From Corallococcus caeni (GTDB lineage: Bacteria > Myxococcota > Myxococcia > Myxococcales > Myxococcaceae), in assembly GCF_036245865.1 (NCBI RefSeq), contig NZ_BTTW01000002.1, forward strand, positions 1,054,001 to 1,118,000: DNA of 64,000 nt, in the 5' to 3' direction. The notes beneath the pieces are model-generated. The model did no database searches and had not been told where the DNA came from. It saw only the letters and a list, made by a program, of their open reading frames with translations. This document shows positions 47,292 to 55,810 of this stretch, one piece after another. How positions within the stretch are numbered: the first letter of the stretch is position 1; the number at the start of each line of letters is the position of its first letter. The translations under genes were made by a program, and so were the position numbers.

Positions 47292-49343
47292 GTGCCTTCC
47301 TCCGATACCGCCATCGCCGCGCTGTCAGGCCTGCTCTCGGACGAGGGCGAGCGCATCACGCGCCTGTGGTCCAAGCGCCTGCGCGCGGAGACGTACGAGG
47401 TGGAGGTCCCGGGCCGGGACCTGCGCGCGCCGCTGCGCCATCTGCTGGATGAGCTTGCCCGCCTGCTGGAGAGCCGGGGCGAGGACGCGGTGCGGCTGTG
47501 GCCGGAGGTGGTGCGCTCGCACGGGGCCTTCCGGTACGACCAGAACTTCGAACCCGAGGACCTGACGCGCGAGTTCAAGTCGCTCCAGGAGGTGCTGCTC
47601 TACGTCTACGCGCGCCGCAACGGGGGCGTCATCGACGCGGACGTCGCGGAGCTGGTGTCGGAGCTGGTGTGGGAGGCGGACGCGTCCGCGCAGGCCTCCT
47701 ACGCGCGCGTGCTCAAGACGGAGGAGGTCCGCTTCCGCGAGGCGGCGGTGATGGAGTCGGTGCTCAACCACGTGGAGGTGGGCATCCTGCTGGCGGAGAC
47801 GGACGGCATGGTGTCCTTCGCGTCGCCGCCGGTGAGCCGCCTGATGGGCGTGCCCATGCGCGCGGTGGTGGGCGCGCGCGCCGCGAGCACGCTGGGGCCC
47901 GTGCTCACCCAGGTCAACGCGCGGCATCCCACGGGGGAGCCCTTCAAGGTCCATGACATGCCCTTCCTGCGCGCGCTGCGCGAGAAGGCGCCCGTGCGCG
48001 GCGTGATGATGCAGGTGGAGCGGCCCGGCGGTGGGGACGCCACGCTGGAGATGAGCGCCACGCCGGTGTGGGAGGAGGACCAGGTCCTGGCGGGCGTCAT
48101 CCAGACCTTCAGCGACCGCACCGAGGCGGCCGTGAAGACCAAGGCACTGGAGAACGCGCACGACGAGGTGCGCAGGCTCCAGGGACAGCTCCTGCGGCGC
48201 ACCCGGCAGCAGGCGCTGGGCCAGCTGGCGAGCGGCGCCGCGCACGCGCTCAACAACTTCCTCAACGTGCTGCGGCTGCGCATCACGCTGTTGCAGCGCG
48301 AATACAAGCCGGAGCACGTGGAGGCGCTGGACAGGACGGTGCGCCAGATTGGCGAGCTGGTGGCGCGGCTGCAGGAGTTCAGCGTGCAGCGCACCGAGGA
48401 GCGCCTGGGCAACGTGCCGGTGGACCAGACGGTGCGCGAGGCCCTGGAGCTGGCCCGGGGGGAGCTGGAGCAGCGCGAGCACCCGGTGCACACGGAGCTG
48501 GACCTGGGCTTCCCGTGGGGCGTGAAGGCGGATGCGGGCTTCTTCCGCGAGCTCATCGTCAGCCTGCTCCTGTCCGCGCGGGACCGGATGGAGGCGGGCG
48601 GCACGCTGGTGGTCCGCACGCGTCCGGCCGGGGACGCCTGGCTGGAGATGCGCCTGGAGGACGGTGGGCGGCCCTACGCGCAGGACGAACTGGCGGGCCT
48701 GTTCGACCCGCTGCGCCGGGACCCGGGGGCGCCGCAGTTCTCGCTGTTCCTGGCGGTGGCGCGCACGCAGGTGCAGCGCTGGGGCGGAGACCTGACGGTG
48801 GAGAACCGGCGCGACGGCTCGGGCGCGAGCTTCATCGTGAGGCTGCCGCGCTACAGCGACGTGTCGGCCGGGGCGCCGCCGCCGTCCGCGAAGCCGATAC
48901 CGCAAGCGCCGGGAGGGGTGCCTCGCATGCCGGCGCGCGCGCGCCGCGTGCTGGTGGTGGACGACGACCTGGACAACGCGCGGATGATGGCCGAGGTGCT
49001 GGGCGAGGAGGGCTACGACGTGCAGGTGGCGCACAGCCCGGAGGTGGCCCTGCGCATCTGGGAGAAGCATCCGTATGACGCCGCGCTGCTGGACGCGGTG
49101 ATGCCGGAGATGACGGGCTGGGAGCTGGCGCGCGAGCTGCGGCAGCGCACGCCCCAGGCGCTGCTGGCCATCGTCACCGGCATGGACGTGCGAGGCCAGA
49201 ACCGCGCGAGCCTCGCGCAGGTGGACGCTGTCTTCCGCAAGCCCATCGACGTGGGCGCCCTGGATGACTTCCTCTCCCAGACCCGGGGCGAGGAGGAGCC
49301 CGAGCCCGCCGAGGAACCAGGCCCGCACGACGCCACGCATTGA
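47292..49343 (+). CDS. Hybrid histidine kinase / receiver with degenerate ATP-binding domain
   Basis: This is a protein of about 683 residues. An RsbRD-like helical N-terminus (1-145) precedes a PAS-like domain (150-280). The HisKA-type helix has His318 (SGAAHALNNFLNVLRLR). A HATPase_c-shaped region (about 415-535) lacks its usual boxes, with SLLLSARDRM where an Asn is expected, EDGGRPY for DxGxG, and no GxGLGL. The C-terminal receiver (552-670) is intact, with DDD, Asp601 (LLDAVMPEM), Thr in IVTGMD and Lys in FRKPI. It is more likely a phosphate acceptor/scaffold than an active kinase. The start is GTG 47292 or TTG 47286; neither has a clear ribosome site. Confidence 0.8.
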   Translation: MPSSDTAIAALSGLLSDEGERITRLWSKRLRAETYEVEVPGRDLRAPLRHLLDELARLLESRGEDAVRLWPEVVRSHGAFRYDQNFEPEDLTREFKSLQEVLLYVYARRNGGVIDADVAELVSELVWEADASAQASYARVLKTEEVRFREAAVMESVLNHVEVGILLAETDGMVSFASPPVSRLMGVPMRAVVGARAASTLGPVLTQVNARHPTGEPFKVHDMPFLRALREKAPVRGVMMQVERPGGGDATLEMSATPVWEEDQVLAGVIQTFSDRTEAAVKTKALENAHDEVRRLQGQLLRRTRQQALGQLASGAAHALNNFLNVLRLRITLLQREYKPEHVEALDRTVRQIGELVARLQEFSVQRTEERLGNVPVDQTVREALELARGELEQREHPVHTELDLGFPWGVKADAGFFRELIVSLLLSARDRMEAGGTLVVRTRPAGDAWLEMRLEDGGRPYAQDELAGLFDPLRRDPGAPQFSLFLAVARTQVQRWGGDLTVENRRDGSGASFIVRLPRYSDVSAGAPPPSAKPIPQAPGGVPRMPARARRVLVVDDDLDNARMMAEVLGEEGYDVQVAHSPEVALRIWEKHPYDAALLDAVMPEMTGWELARELRQRTPQALLAIVTGMDVRGQNRASLAQVDAVFRKPIDVGALDDFLSQTRGEEEPEPAEEPGPHDATH

Positions 49344-49383
49344 TGGGCGGGAACGTTCGCGGCCTCCCACCCGATGCGGCCGC

Positions 49384-49408
49384 AACCTGTCCGACAGTCG
49401 GACAGGTT
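49384..49408. repeat. Single 25-bp perfect palindrome related to the 12.5-kb array
   Basis: AACCTGTCCGAC-A-GTCGGACAGGTT has perfect 12-bp arms. It differs from array copies (AACTGGTCCGAC arms) at two positions in the left arm, with matching compensating changes in the right arm. It lies between the hybrid kinase stop and the GTG start of the TPR protein. Confidence 0.88.
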
Positions 49409-49460
49409 CGGCGGGAGGACGGCGCTGGGCGCTCCCGGCGTGGGCCATTAGAGTCCGCGC

Positions 49461-50717
49461 GTGATTTCCCCGGCGGAACTGGAGCGCCTGCGCCGCAAGG
49501 TGGAGGCGGGTGAAGTGCTCGGCGGCTCGGAGCTGGACGCGCTGCGCGCCGAGGCCGCGCGCACTCCCGGGCCCACGCTGCGCCTCACCCTGGCGCATGC
49601 CCTGGTCAACGCGGACGCGGAGCGGGAGGCCCTGCCGTTGATGCAGGCCCTGCGGCGCGACTTTCCCAGGGACCTCCAGGTGCGCCTGGGGCTCGCGCGA
49701 GCGCTGCTGGGCCTGGAGCGGCACCGTGAAGCGGAGGCCGAGCTGCGCGAAGCGCTGGTCCTGAGCCCCGGCGACCCGGAGGCCCTCAAGGTGCTGGCCG
49801 TGCTCGCGCTGCGGCAGGGGGAGGGCGCGCGCGCCCGCGCCTACGTGGCCGAGGCCGTGGAGCGCGACCCCTTCGACGCGGAGGCGAAGCTGCTGCGCGC
49901 GGAGCTGGAGGCCGCGGACCTGCCTCCGCCTCCCGTGCCCGAGGAGCAGGTGCTGCGCCCGGAGTTCACCGCCGCGCTCACCGCAGCGCTGGGCCGCGCG
50001 GGCGTGGCCTTCCGGCGCCAGGGCCGCGACCTGCTGGTGAAGCTGGCCTCGGGTGGCGTGGGCCGCGTGGACGTGGGCTCGCTGTATGCCGCGTATCGCG
50101 AGGCACCAGGTTCGCAAGGGCTCACCGCGCACGTGGAGGCGCTGGCCTCACGGCTGGGCGGGCTGTCCTCCGGAGTGGGGCCCACGGGGGTGTCATTGGA
50201 TGCACTGCGCCCCGTGCTGCGGCCCTCGGGCTTCGTGGCGGGGACCCAGGGTGCGCTGTTCCGGCCGGGGCCCGCGGGGCTGGAGGTCTTCTACGTGCTG
50301 GAGGACGCGGAGTTCATGCGCTACCTGCCGGCTTCCGCGCTGAAGGACGCCGTGCTCACGCTCGACGCGGTGGACGCGGCGGCGTGGCACAACCTGGAGC
50401 TGCGTCCCGCCGACGTGCGGCCCGTCGTCATCGACCACGGCGAGGTGCGGCTGGCGGAGGCGTTCTCCGGCATCTGGGCGGTGACGGGCGGCGACGGCCA
50501 TGACGGCGCACGGCTGCTCACGAAGTCGCAGCGCCGCAGGCTCGACGCGGCCACGGGCGGAGGCCCGCTGCGCGTGAGCCTGGGCCGGCGCGAGGTGGCG
50601 CTCCTGTGCCGCGAATCGGACGGTGATTCGGTGCGGAGGCTGGCCGCGCTGGGGCACGCGCCGGATGGCGTCCCCGGCGTGTTCCTGCTGGAAGGGGACG
50701 CGCTGCGGAGCGTGTGA
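49461..50717 (+). CDS. TPR protein with C-terminal DUF1444-like domain
   Basis: This is a 418-residue protein. Residues 1-155 contain three to four TPR helices (LRLTLAHALVNADAEREALPLM, LGLARALLGLERHREAEAELREAL, ALKVLAVLALRQGEGARARAYV). The C-terminal 250 residues carry an alternating pattern (GRDLLVKLASGGVGRVDVGSLYAAY... LEVFYVLEDAEFMRYLP) reminiscent of DUF1444. The start is GTG 49461. Its stop is 1 bp from the convergent macrodomain stop. Function is unknown; cytoplasmic scaffolding is likely. Confidence 0.72.
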   Translation: MISPAELERLRRKVEAGEVLGGSELDALRAEAARTPGPTLRLTLAHALVNADAEREALPLMQALRRDFPRDLQVRLGLARALLGLERHREAEAELREALVLSPGDPEALKVLAVLALRQGEGARARAYVAEAVERDPFDAEAKLLRAELEAADLPPPPVPEEQVLRPEFTAALTAALGRAGVAFRRQGRDLLVKLASGGVGRVDVGSLYAAYREAPGSQGLTAHVEALASRLGGLSSGVGPTGVSLDALRPVLRPSGFVAGTQGALFRPGPAGLEVFYVLEDAEFMRYLPASALKDAVLTLDAVDAAAWHNLELRPADVRPVVIDHGEVRLAEAFSGIWAVTGGDGHDGARLLTKSQRRRLDAATGGGPLRVSLGRREVALLCRESDGDSVRRLAALGHAPDGVPGVFLLEGDALRSV

Positions 50718-50718
50718 C

Positions 50719-51228
50719 CTATGCGCCCAGCGCCTGCTGATACACCTTCAGGTCCTTCTCGCTGAAGAGCACCACGGTGACGCGCTCCAGCTCCGGCCGC
50801 CGTTCCAGCGCCGCGCGGATCTCCCGCAGCGCGATGGGGGCTGCCCGTTCGATGGGGAAGCCGTAGACGCCCGTGGAGATGGAGGGGAACGCCACCGTGC
50901 GCAGCCCGTGCTTCTCCATCAGCGCGAACGCGTTGCGGTAGCACGAGGCCAGCAGGGCGTCCTCGCCGTTGCGCCCGCCCTGCCACACCGGGCCCACCGC
51001 GTGGATGACGTGGGCCGCGGGCAGCCGGTAGCCCTTGGTGATGCGCGCCTGCCCGGTGGGACAACGGCCCAGCGTGAGACACTCCGCGAGCAGCTCCCGC
51101 CCCGCCGCGCGGTGGATGGCGCCGTCCACGCCGCCCCCTCCGCCCAGCGAGGAGTTGGCCGCGTTCACGATGGCGTCCGCCGTGACGTGCGTGATGTCTC
51201 CCTGGATCAACTCCAGACGTTCCGTCAT
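50719..51228 (-). CDS. Macrodomain protein (O-acetyl-ADP-ribose deacetylase, YmdB-like)
   Basis: This is a 169-residue single macrodomain. LIQGDITHVTADAIVNAANSSLGGGGGVDGAIHRAAG holds the ADP-ribose-binding Asp and NAAN/GGGGGVDGAI loops of the MacroD/YmdB group; AFPSISTGVYGFP is the diphosphate loop. It should remove ADP-ribose or deacetylate O-acetyl-ADP-ribose. It overlaps the DUF4230 gene upstream by 4 bp (ATGA) and is translated with it. Confidence 0.92.
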   Translation of the reverse strand: MTERLELIQGDITHVTADAIVNAANSSLGGGGGVDGAIHRAAGRELLAECLTLGRCPTGQARITKGYRLPAAHVIHAVGPVWQGGRNGEDALLASCYRNAFALMEKHGLRTVAFPSISTGVYGFPIERAAPIALREIRAALERRPELERVTVVLFSEKDLKVYQQALGA

Positions 51229-51842
51229 CCCGCGCTCCCCACCGGCAAGGTCTCCACGAACCGCACCTCGCGGAAGCCCAGCGTGAGCAACAGGCCCCGC
51301 AGCGAGCGCTCCGCGGACTGTCGCGCCTTCTCCTGGAGGCGCCGGTCCTGCCGCACCTCTTTTTCAAACGCCAGACGCGCCTTCTCCAGCAGCTGCGCCG
51401 TCTGCGCGCTGTCCAGGTTGGAGTCGATGACCTCCGTCTCCCCGGGCCGCAGCGCCACCGTCACCTGCATGGGCGGCAGGAGCACGTCCACGCGCGTGCC
51501 CACGGCGTGCAGGTGGCTCGAGTCGAAGCGCTGGAAGTCGAACCCCAGGTGCGCGTCCGCGAACACGATGGCTCGGCCGTGCGGGTCCTGGAGCGTGTAG
51601 CTGGCCCACAGCAGCACGTCCTTCCACAGCGCGTCCGTGGCCTGCGGCTCCGGCGTGAACGTGACCTTCTTGTAGAGGGACACGTCCAGCGTCTCCAGCC
51701 GGGCCACCTCCCGCATCTGCTCCACCACCGCCGCCGTGTCCGGCAGCCGGGGGGCCGCGGGGCGCAGCAGCACCCAGGCCCCCAGCGCGCCGAGCGCGAC
51801 CGCGGCGACGAGGGACAGGGCTCGCGAGACGTTCTTCGCCAT
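51225..51842 (-). CDS. DUF4230 membrane-anchored protein
   Basis: This is a 205-residue protein. One N-terminal membrane helix (about 8-28) precedes a beta-rich domain (DVLLPPMQVTVALRPGETEVIDSNLD) and a C-terminal amphipathic helix rich in Arg/Glu (KARLAFEKEVRQDRRLQEKAR), the usual DUF4230 layout. Function is unknown. It is first in a two-gene unit with the macrodomain, through a 4-bp overlap. Confidence 0.8.
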   Translation of the reverse strand: MAKNVSRALSLVAAVALGALGAWVLLRPAAPRLPDTAAVVEQMREVARLETLDVSLYKKVTFTPEPQATDALWKDVLLWASYTLQDPHGRAIVFADAHLGFDFQRFDSSHLHAVGTRVDVLLPPMQVTVALRPGETEVIDSNLDSAQTAQLLEKARLAFEKEVRQDRRLQEKARQSAERSLRGLLLTLGFREVRFVETLPVGSAG

Positions 51843-51938
51843 GGGCGGGAAGTCTACCCGCTTCCGCAACGGGGGCGTCCTGGGGCAGCGTGTCGGACGC
51901 GGGCTTCCAGACAGGCGCCCGGGAAGGGGAGTCGCACG

Positions 51939-52541
51939 GTGGAGCTGACGGACGCGGAGGTGGAGGCCCTGGGCTCGCGCGGGTACTTCGTGCGGGATGG
52001 CTTCCTCGGCGAGCCCCAGGCCCGGGCGGTGCGGGCCGCGGCGCTCGCGCGCGTGGAGGCCGGGACGCTGAAGCCCGCGGGCATCCGGCGCGGCGCGGAC
52101 CACTCGCTCGACACCTCCGTGCGCGGCGACCACATCGAGTGGGTGCTGCCCGGCGCGGCCCCCGAACTCGAAGCCCTGTGGCACCGCTTCCAGGCGCTGG
52201 GGGAGGCCGTGTCCTCGGGCGCGTACCTGGGGCTGGGGCGCTTCGACGTGCAGCTCGCCTGCTACCCCGGCGGCGGTGCGCACTACGCCCGTCACCGCGA
52301 CGCGTTCCCCGGCCAGTCCAACCGCCGGCTCACCGCCATCTGGTACGCGAACGCGGACTGGAAGCCGGAGCACGGCGGCGTGCTGCGCCTCTTCCCGGAG
52401 GACACCGGCAACCCGGTGGAGGTGGCGCCGGTGCTGGACCGCCTGGTGGTGTTCCTGAGCGAGCGGCTGGAGCACGAGGTGCTGCCCGCCCACGCCTCCC
52501 GCCTGGCCCTCACCGCGTGGTTCTACGGCCGGGGCACCTGA
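51939..52541 (+). CDS. 2-oxoglutarate/Fe(II) oxygenase, PHD2/EGLN-like prolyl hydroxylase
   Basis: This is a 200-residue protein with GTG start 51939 (GGGAAGGGG upstream). Iron ligands are His119 and Asp121 in YARHRDAF and His179 in LEHEV; the 2OG-anchoring Arg is Arg188 in SRLALTAWF. The strings FDVQLACYPGGGAHYARHRD and DRLVVFLSERLEHEVLPAHASR follow the animal PHD2 pattern (CYPGNG...RHVD; DRL...HEV.PAY..R) more closely than plant P4H. It probably hydroxylates a prolyl residue on a protein. It stands alone between two minus-strand genes. Confidence 0.82.
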   Translation: MELTDAEVEALGSRGYFVRDGFLGEPQARAVRAAALARVEAGTLKPAGIRRGADHSLDTSVRGDHIEWVLPGAAPELEALWHRFQALGEAVSSGAYLGLGRFDVQLACYPGGGAHYARHRDAFPGQSNRRLTAIWYANADWKPEHGGVLRLFPEDTGNPVEVAPVLDRLVVFLSERLEHEVLPAHASRLALTAWFYGRGT

Positions 52542-52545
52542 GCCG

Positions 52546-53070
52546 CTAGCCCGCGTCGAACGCGCTGCCCGCATCGACGGACGGGACCGGGCCCGCGTCG
52601 TATCCCGCGTCCTGCGACGGGCCGGAGCCCTCCAGCGTGCCGATGATGTAGATGTCGCCCGTTCCGGTGCCCGGGCAGTTCTGCTGATTGCGCTTCAGCT
52701 GGAGCTGCGCATACGAAACCGAGCCCGGGTACACGTCCACGGCCGCGCTGCCGGCGTACACCTCCCGCCCCGCGCCGTTGTAGGCCCGCACGTCCACGAT
52801 GCGCCGCGACCCGACGGGGATGTTGCTCAGGTAACCCTCGATGTAGCCATTGCCCACGTACAGGGACTGGGGAGGCGTGGGCGGCAGGTCCTGCGCGGTC
52901 ACGGTCGCCTCGGCCCCCACGACCCCGCACGCGTCACCCGCGAGGGAGATGCGCATCTTCACGGACTCCGTGCCCTCGGCGTTCTCGGGCTCGTCCGTTC
53001 CGGCACCGCAGGCCGCGATCATCAGCGCGCAGCTCGTCCCCAGCACGACTCCCCATCGGCTTCGCTTCAT
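52546..53070 (-). CDS. Secreted lipoprotein of unknown function
   Basis: This is a 174-residue lipoprotein (MIAAC, Cys21). The mature part has one beta-sandwich-like domain (MRISLAGDACGVVGAEATVTAQDL, YLSNIPVGSRRIVDVRAYNGAGREVYAGSA) with two cysteines. This resembles carboxypeptidase-regulatory-like surface modules. The acidic, Gly/Ser/Asp-rich tail ends PSVDAGSAFDAG. The ATG at 53070 is set by the signal peptide; the longer frame upstream is unsupported. Confidence 0.68.
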   Translation of the reverse strand: MKRSRWGVVLGTSCALMIAACGAGTDEPENAEGTESVKMRISLAGDACGVVGAEATVTAQDLPPTPPQSLYVGNGYIEGYLSNIPVGSRRIVDVRAYNGAGREVYAGSAAVDVYPGSVSYAQLQLKRNQQNCPGTGTGDIYIIGTLEGSGPSQDAGYDAGPVPSVDAGSAFDAG

Positions 53071-53325
53071 GTGGTCCCTCTCCCGGGCGGCGCGTCGTCC
53101 GCGCGACCTTGAGACACGCACCCCGTGCGGGTTGGGACATGCACCGTGACGAAAGTCCCGGAGGGCAACGGCGCGCGGCGGAAATGGACCGGAGCCTGCC
53201 TGCTCCACGGCCAGCCCGGACCGGGGCGGATTCCACGGAGGAACACCTGCGTCCGTGGCGCCTGTCGCGTGGCGGGGGCGTGTCTAGGTTCTTCCCCAGT
53301 CATCTTCGTACGGGGGATCGAGAGC

Positions 53326-54030
53326 ATGTTCCAGAACAGGACGAAGCGGCATTGGATGGTGGGGCTGGCGGTGGGGGCGTCCATGACGTTCCTCGCCGGC
53401 TGCGGCGGCGCGAAGGCCGCGCGCGTGGACGACAAGATGATGGCGCGCATCCCCGAGGATCAGCTGGGCGAGGTGCGTGACGCGCAGCTGGCCCGCACGA
53501 AGGCCGCCGACAACGTGACGCGCGCCGAGGTGGCCGTGCGCGACGCCGAGCGCGCCGCGGAGGTGGCCCGCCGCAACGGCGACGCCGCCGAGAGCCGCAT
53601 GGAGGCGGAGCGGGCCGCGGTGAAGGCCGCCGAGGCCACCGGCCAGCAGGCCCCCATCGCCCAGGCGAAGGCCAGGCTCGACGGCGCCCAGGCCGGCCGC
53701 GCCGCCGCCGACGCCGAGGTGGCCTGGCACGAGCGCAAGACGGACACCGCCAAGGCGGAGAAGGACCTGCGCGACGCGGAGCTGAAGGTGGCGGACGCGG
53801 AGCTCAACCTGGCCCAGTACAAGGCGCTGGAGCGCAGCGGCGACGTGCGCGCCAAGGAGATGTCCGAGGCGAACTACCTGTCCGCCGTCGCGGACGCCAA
53901 GCGCGGGGTGGAGGACGCCCGGCGCCAGGTGGGCGAGCAGAAGCGCGTGGAGCAGGACGCCCGCGCCCAGTGGCAGCGGCTGCGCTCGCAGGCCCCGCAG
54001 GGCTACGGCGGCAGCGGCGACGCGGACTGA
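53326..54030 (+). CDS. Coiled-coil lipoprotein
   Basis: This is a 234-residue lipoprotein (FLAGC, Cys26). The mature chain is almost all one long Ala/Glu/Arg/Lys-rich helix (about 45-220) with heptad spacing, followed by a Gly-rich tail. It resembles DUF4398-type periplasmic helical lipoproteins that act as spacers or envelope tethers. It stands alone; no partner is evident. Confidence 0.75.
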   Translation: MFQNRTKRHWMVGLAVGASMTFLAGCGGAKAARVDDKMMARIPEDQLGEVRDAQLARTKAADNVTRAEVAVRDAERAAEVARRNGDAAESRMEAERAAVKAAEATGQQAPIAQAKARLDGAQAGRAAADAEVAWHERKTDTAKAEKDLRDAELKVADAELNLAQYKALERSGDVRAKEMSEANYLSAVADAKRGVEDARRQVGEQKRVEQDARAQWQRLRSQAPQGYGGSGDAD

Positions 54031-54106
54031 CGCTCCCGCGTGAAGCGCGAAACGGACGGCCCTGGGCATCCACGCGGACGCCAGGGGCCAGTCCTCTCGC
54101 GAGCGG

Positions 54107-55639
54107 CTACTCCACCTTCAGGGTGGCGGCGCCCTTCAGGTCGCGCTGGAGCGTGAGCCAGAGCGACTGGCCCTCCGCGTCCACGGACGCGAAGTAGTCC
54201 GTGCCCGCGGAGAGGGGCTGGCCGTCCAGGGTGACCTTCGCCGGAGCGGTGGCGGCCGTGTAGCCGTGCACCACCAGCATCGGGTGCGCGAGCGTGCGGC
54301 CCGCGGTGTCGAACGTCAGCGTCACGCGGTTGGAGGCGGCGTCCGCTTCCCACGTGGCGTAGACGGGGTTGTAGCCGGCCACGTCATAGGGGACGGCGTC
54401 CGTGCGGCCCACGCCGCCAGGGCCGCGCGTGCGCACGGTGCCTTCGGAGGCGGTGAGCTTCACGCCCTGCCAGGCCTCCACCTCCGACACCAGCGACAGC
54501 ACCGGGCTGGCCGCGTGCGTGCCCAGCACCATGAAGACGGAGTAGCTCTGGTAGGGGTGGCCGGAGAGCATCACGCCGTCGTCGCCCAGGCGCGGGTACT
54601 GCGACAGGCCCACCGCGCCGAAGTTGCTGCCCCACGCCAGCCGGTGCGAGTTGGTGACGGAGGGCAGCTCGTACTGGTTGAGCTGGTAGGCCCAGTTGTA
54701 GTCCAGGGGCATGGGGCCGCCAGCGTGGCGGGTGCCCCACTCCGGATACAGCCAGTAGCCGCCGGCGGGCTTCTGCTCCCACGTCTGGGTCTGCACCGCG
54801 CCCATCTCCGCGTCCGGTGCGGCGGTCCACATGCGCGTGTAGGGGACGACGTTGGGCTCGCGGTAGTCCCAGCCGGTGTTCATCGTCACGGGGGAGGACA
54901 GCGTGACGAAACGGTAGCGGTCGCCCCAGCCCAGGCCGGCGATGTCCGTGTTGGCGTTGCCGTCGAAGGCCAGGTCGCCGTAGGGCGAGCGCACGTCGGC
55001 CTCAATCTGGTTCGCGGGGAAGCCAGACGCGTCGTGGGTGATGGCATACAGCGGGTGGTCCCGGCCGGTGGCGAAGAGGTACTGCACGGTCACCTGCACC
55101 ACGTGGCCGTCCAGCGACAGCGGCCACTTCAGCTCATGCAGCGCGTGGTGCGCGCCCTTGAAGACGATGCGGCCGGTGCCGCGCACGTCCTGCGTCCACG
55201 CGCCCCACGACGGGCCTTCCTTCAGGTGACTGGTCACCATGCCCCAGCCGGGCACCTGGGGGTTCTGGCCGTCGCAGATGCGCTCGGCGCCCGCGACCTC
55301 GTAGGTGTAGCGGCGGATGTAGCCGCCGTTCCAGCCAGCGGGGTCCGCGGCGTCGTTGCGCACGAGCGACACGGAGCGCACGTGGCAGTCGCGGTCGCGC
55401 CAGACGTAGCGGTCCGTCTTGAAGCCGCCCAGGTCCTTCGCGCACTGCAAGCGCAGCGGGGCGCAGGTGCCGCTGGCCGGATCCGCGGTGGTGTTCTCCG
55501 CGCAGGGGTCCGTGACGGGGTTCTCGTCGGGCGGAGCGTCGTCACCCGGGCGCACCTCCTTGCTGCCACAGGCGGTGAGGCCCAGGGCCGCCAGCAAGGC
55601 CACGGCGTGTCGCGCGAAGGGGAGGGGTCGGAGGGGCAT
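54107..55639 (-). CDS. Large secreted lipoprotein of unknown function
   Basis: This is a 510-residue lipoprotein (LTACG, Cys24). A short Cys-containing segment (CAENTTADPASGTCAPLRLQC) follows the anchor, then about 400 residues of mixed beta sequence rich in Trp and Tyr (WGAWTQDVRGTGRIVFKGAHHALHELKWPL, YWLYPEWGTRHAGGPMPLDYNWAYQLNQYE). This is a pattern common in carbohydrate-active or lectin-like secreted proteins. No catalytic signature was recognised. Confidence 0.7.
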   Translation of the reverse strand: MPLRPLPFARHAVALLAALGLTACGSKEVRPGDDAPPDENPVTDPCAENTTADPASGTCAPLRLQCAKDLGGFKTDRYVWRDRDCHVRSVSLVRNDAADPAGWNGGYIRRYTYEVAGAERICDGQNPQVPGWGMVTSHLKEGPSWGAWTQDVRGTGRIVFKGAHHALHELKWPLSLDGHVVQVTVQYLFATGRDHPLYAITHDASGFPANQIEADVRSPYGDLAFDGNANTDIAGLGWGDRYRFVTLSSPVTMNTGWDYREPNVVPYTRMWTAAPDAEMGAVQTQTWEQKPAGGYWLYPEWGTRHAGGPMPLDYNWAYQLNQYELPSVTNSHRLAWGSNFGAVGLSQYPRLGDDGVMLSGHPYQSYSVFMVLGTHAASPVLSLVSEVEAWQGVKLTASEGTVRTRGPGGVGRTDAVPYDVAGYNPVYATWEADAASNRVTLTFDTAGRTLAHPMLVVHGYTAATAPAKVTLDGQPLSAGTDYFASVDAEGQSLWLTLQRDLKGAATLKVE

Positions 55640-55810
55640 GGTCGCTTTCGAAGGAGTGGGCCCACGGGCTTTGCCACCCTCACGCACGGTGACGCAAGCC
55701 TCCACCCGGAGCGACAGCGGGTTTGTTCCCGGGAAGCAGTCGGGCAGTCGGGCGGTGGGCGGCCTGGAGGAGGGGCCCCGGTGTCTCAGGAGGGTGTCCA
55801 CCCTGCTGAC

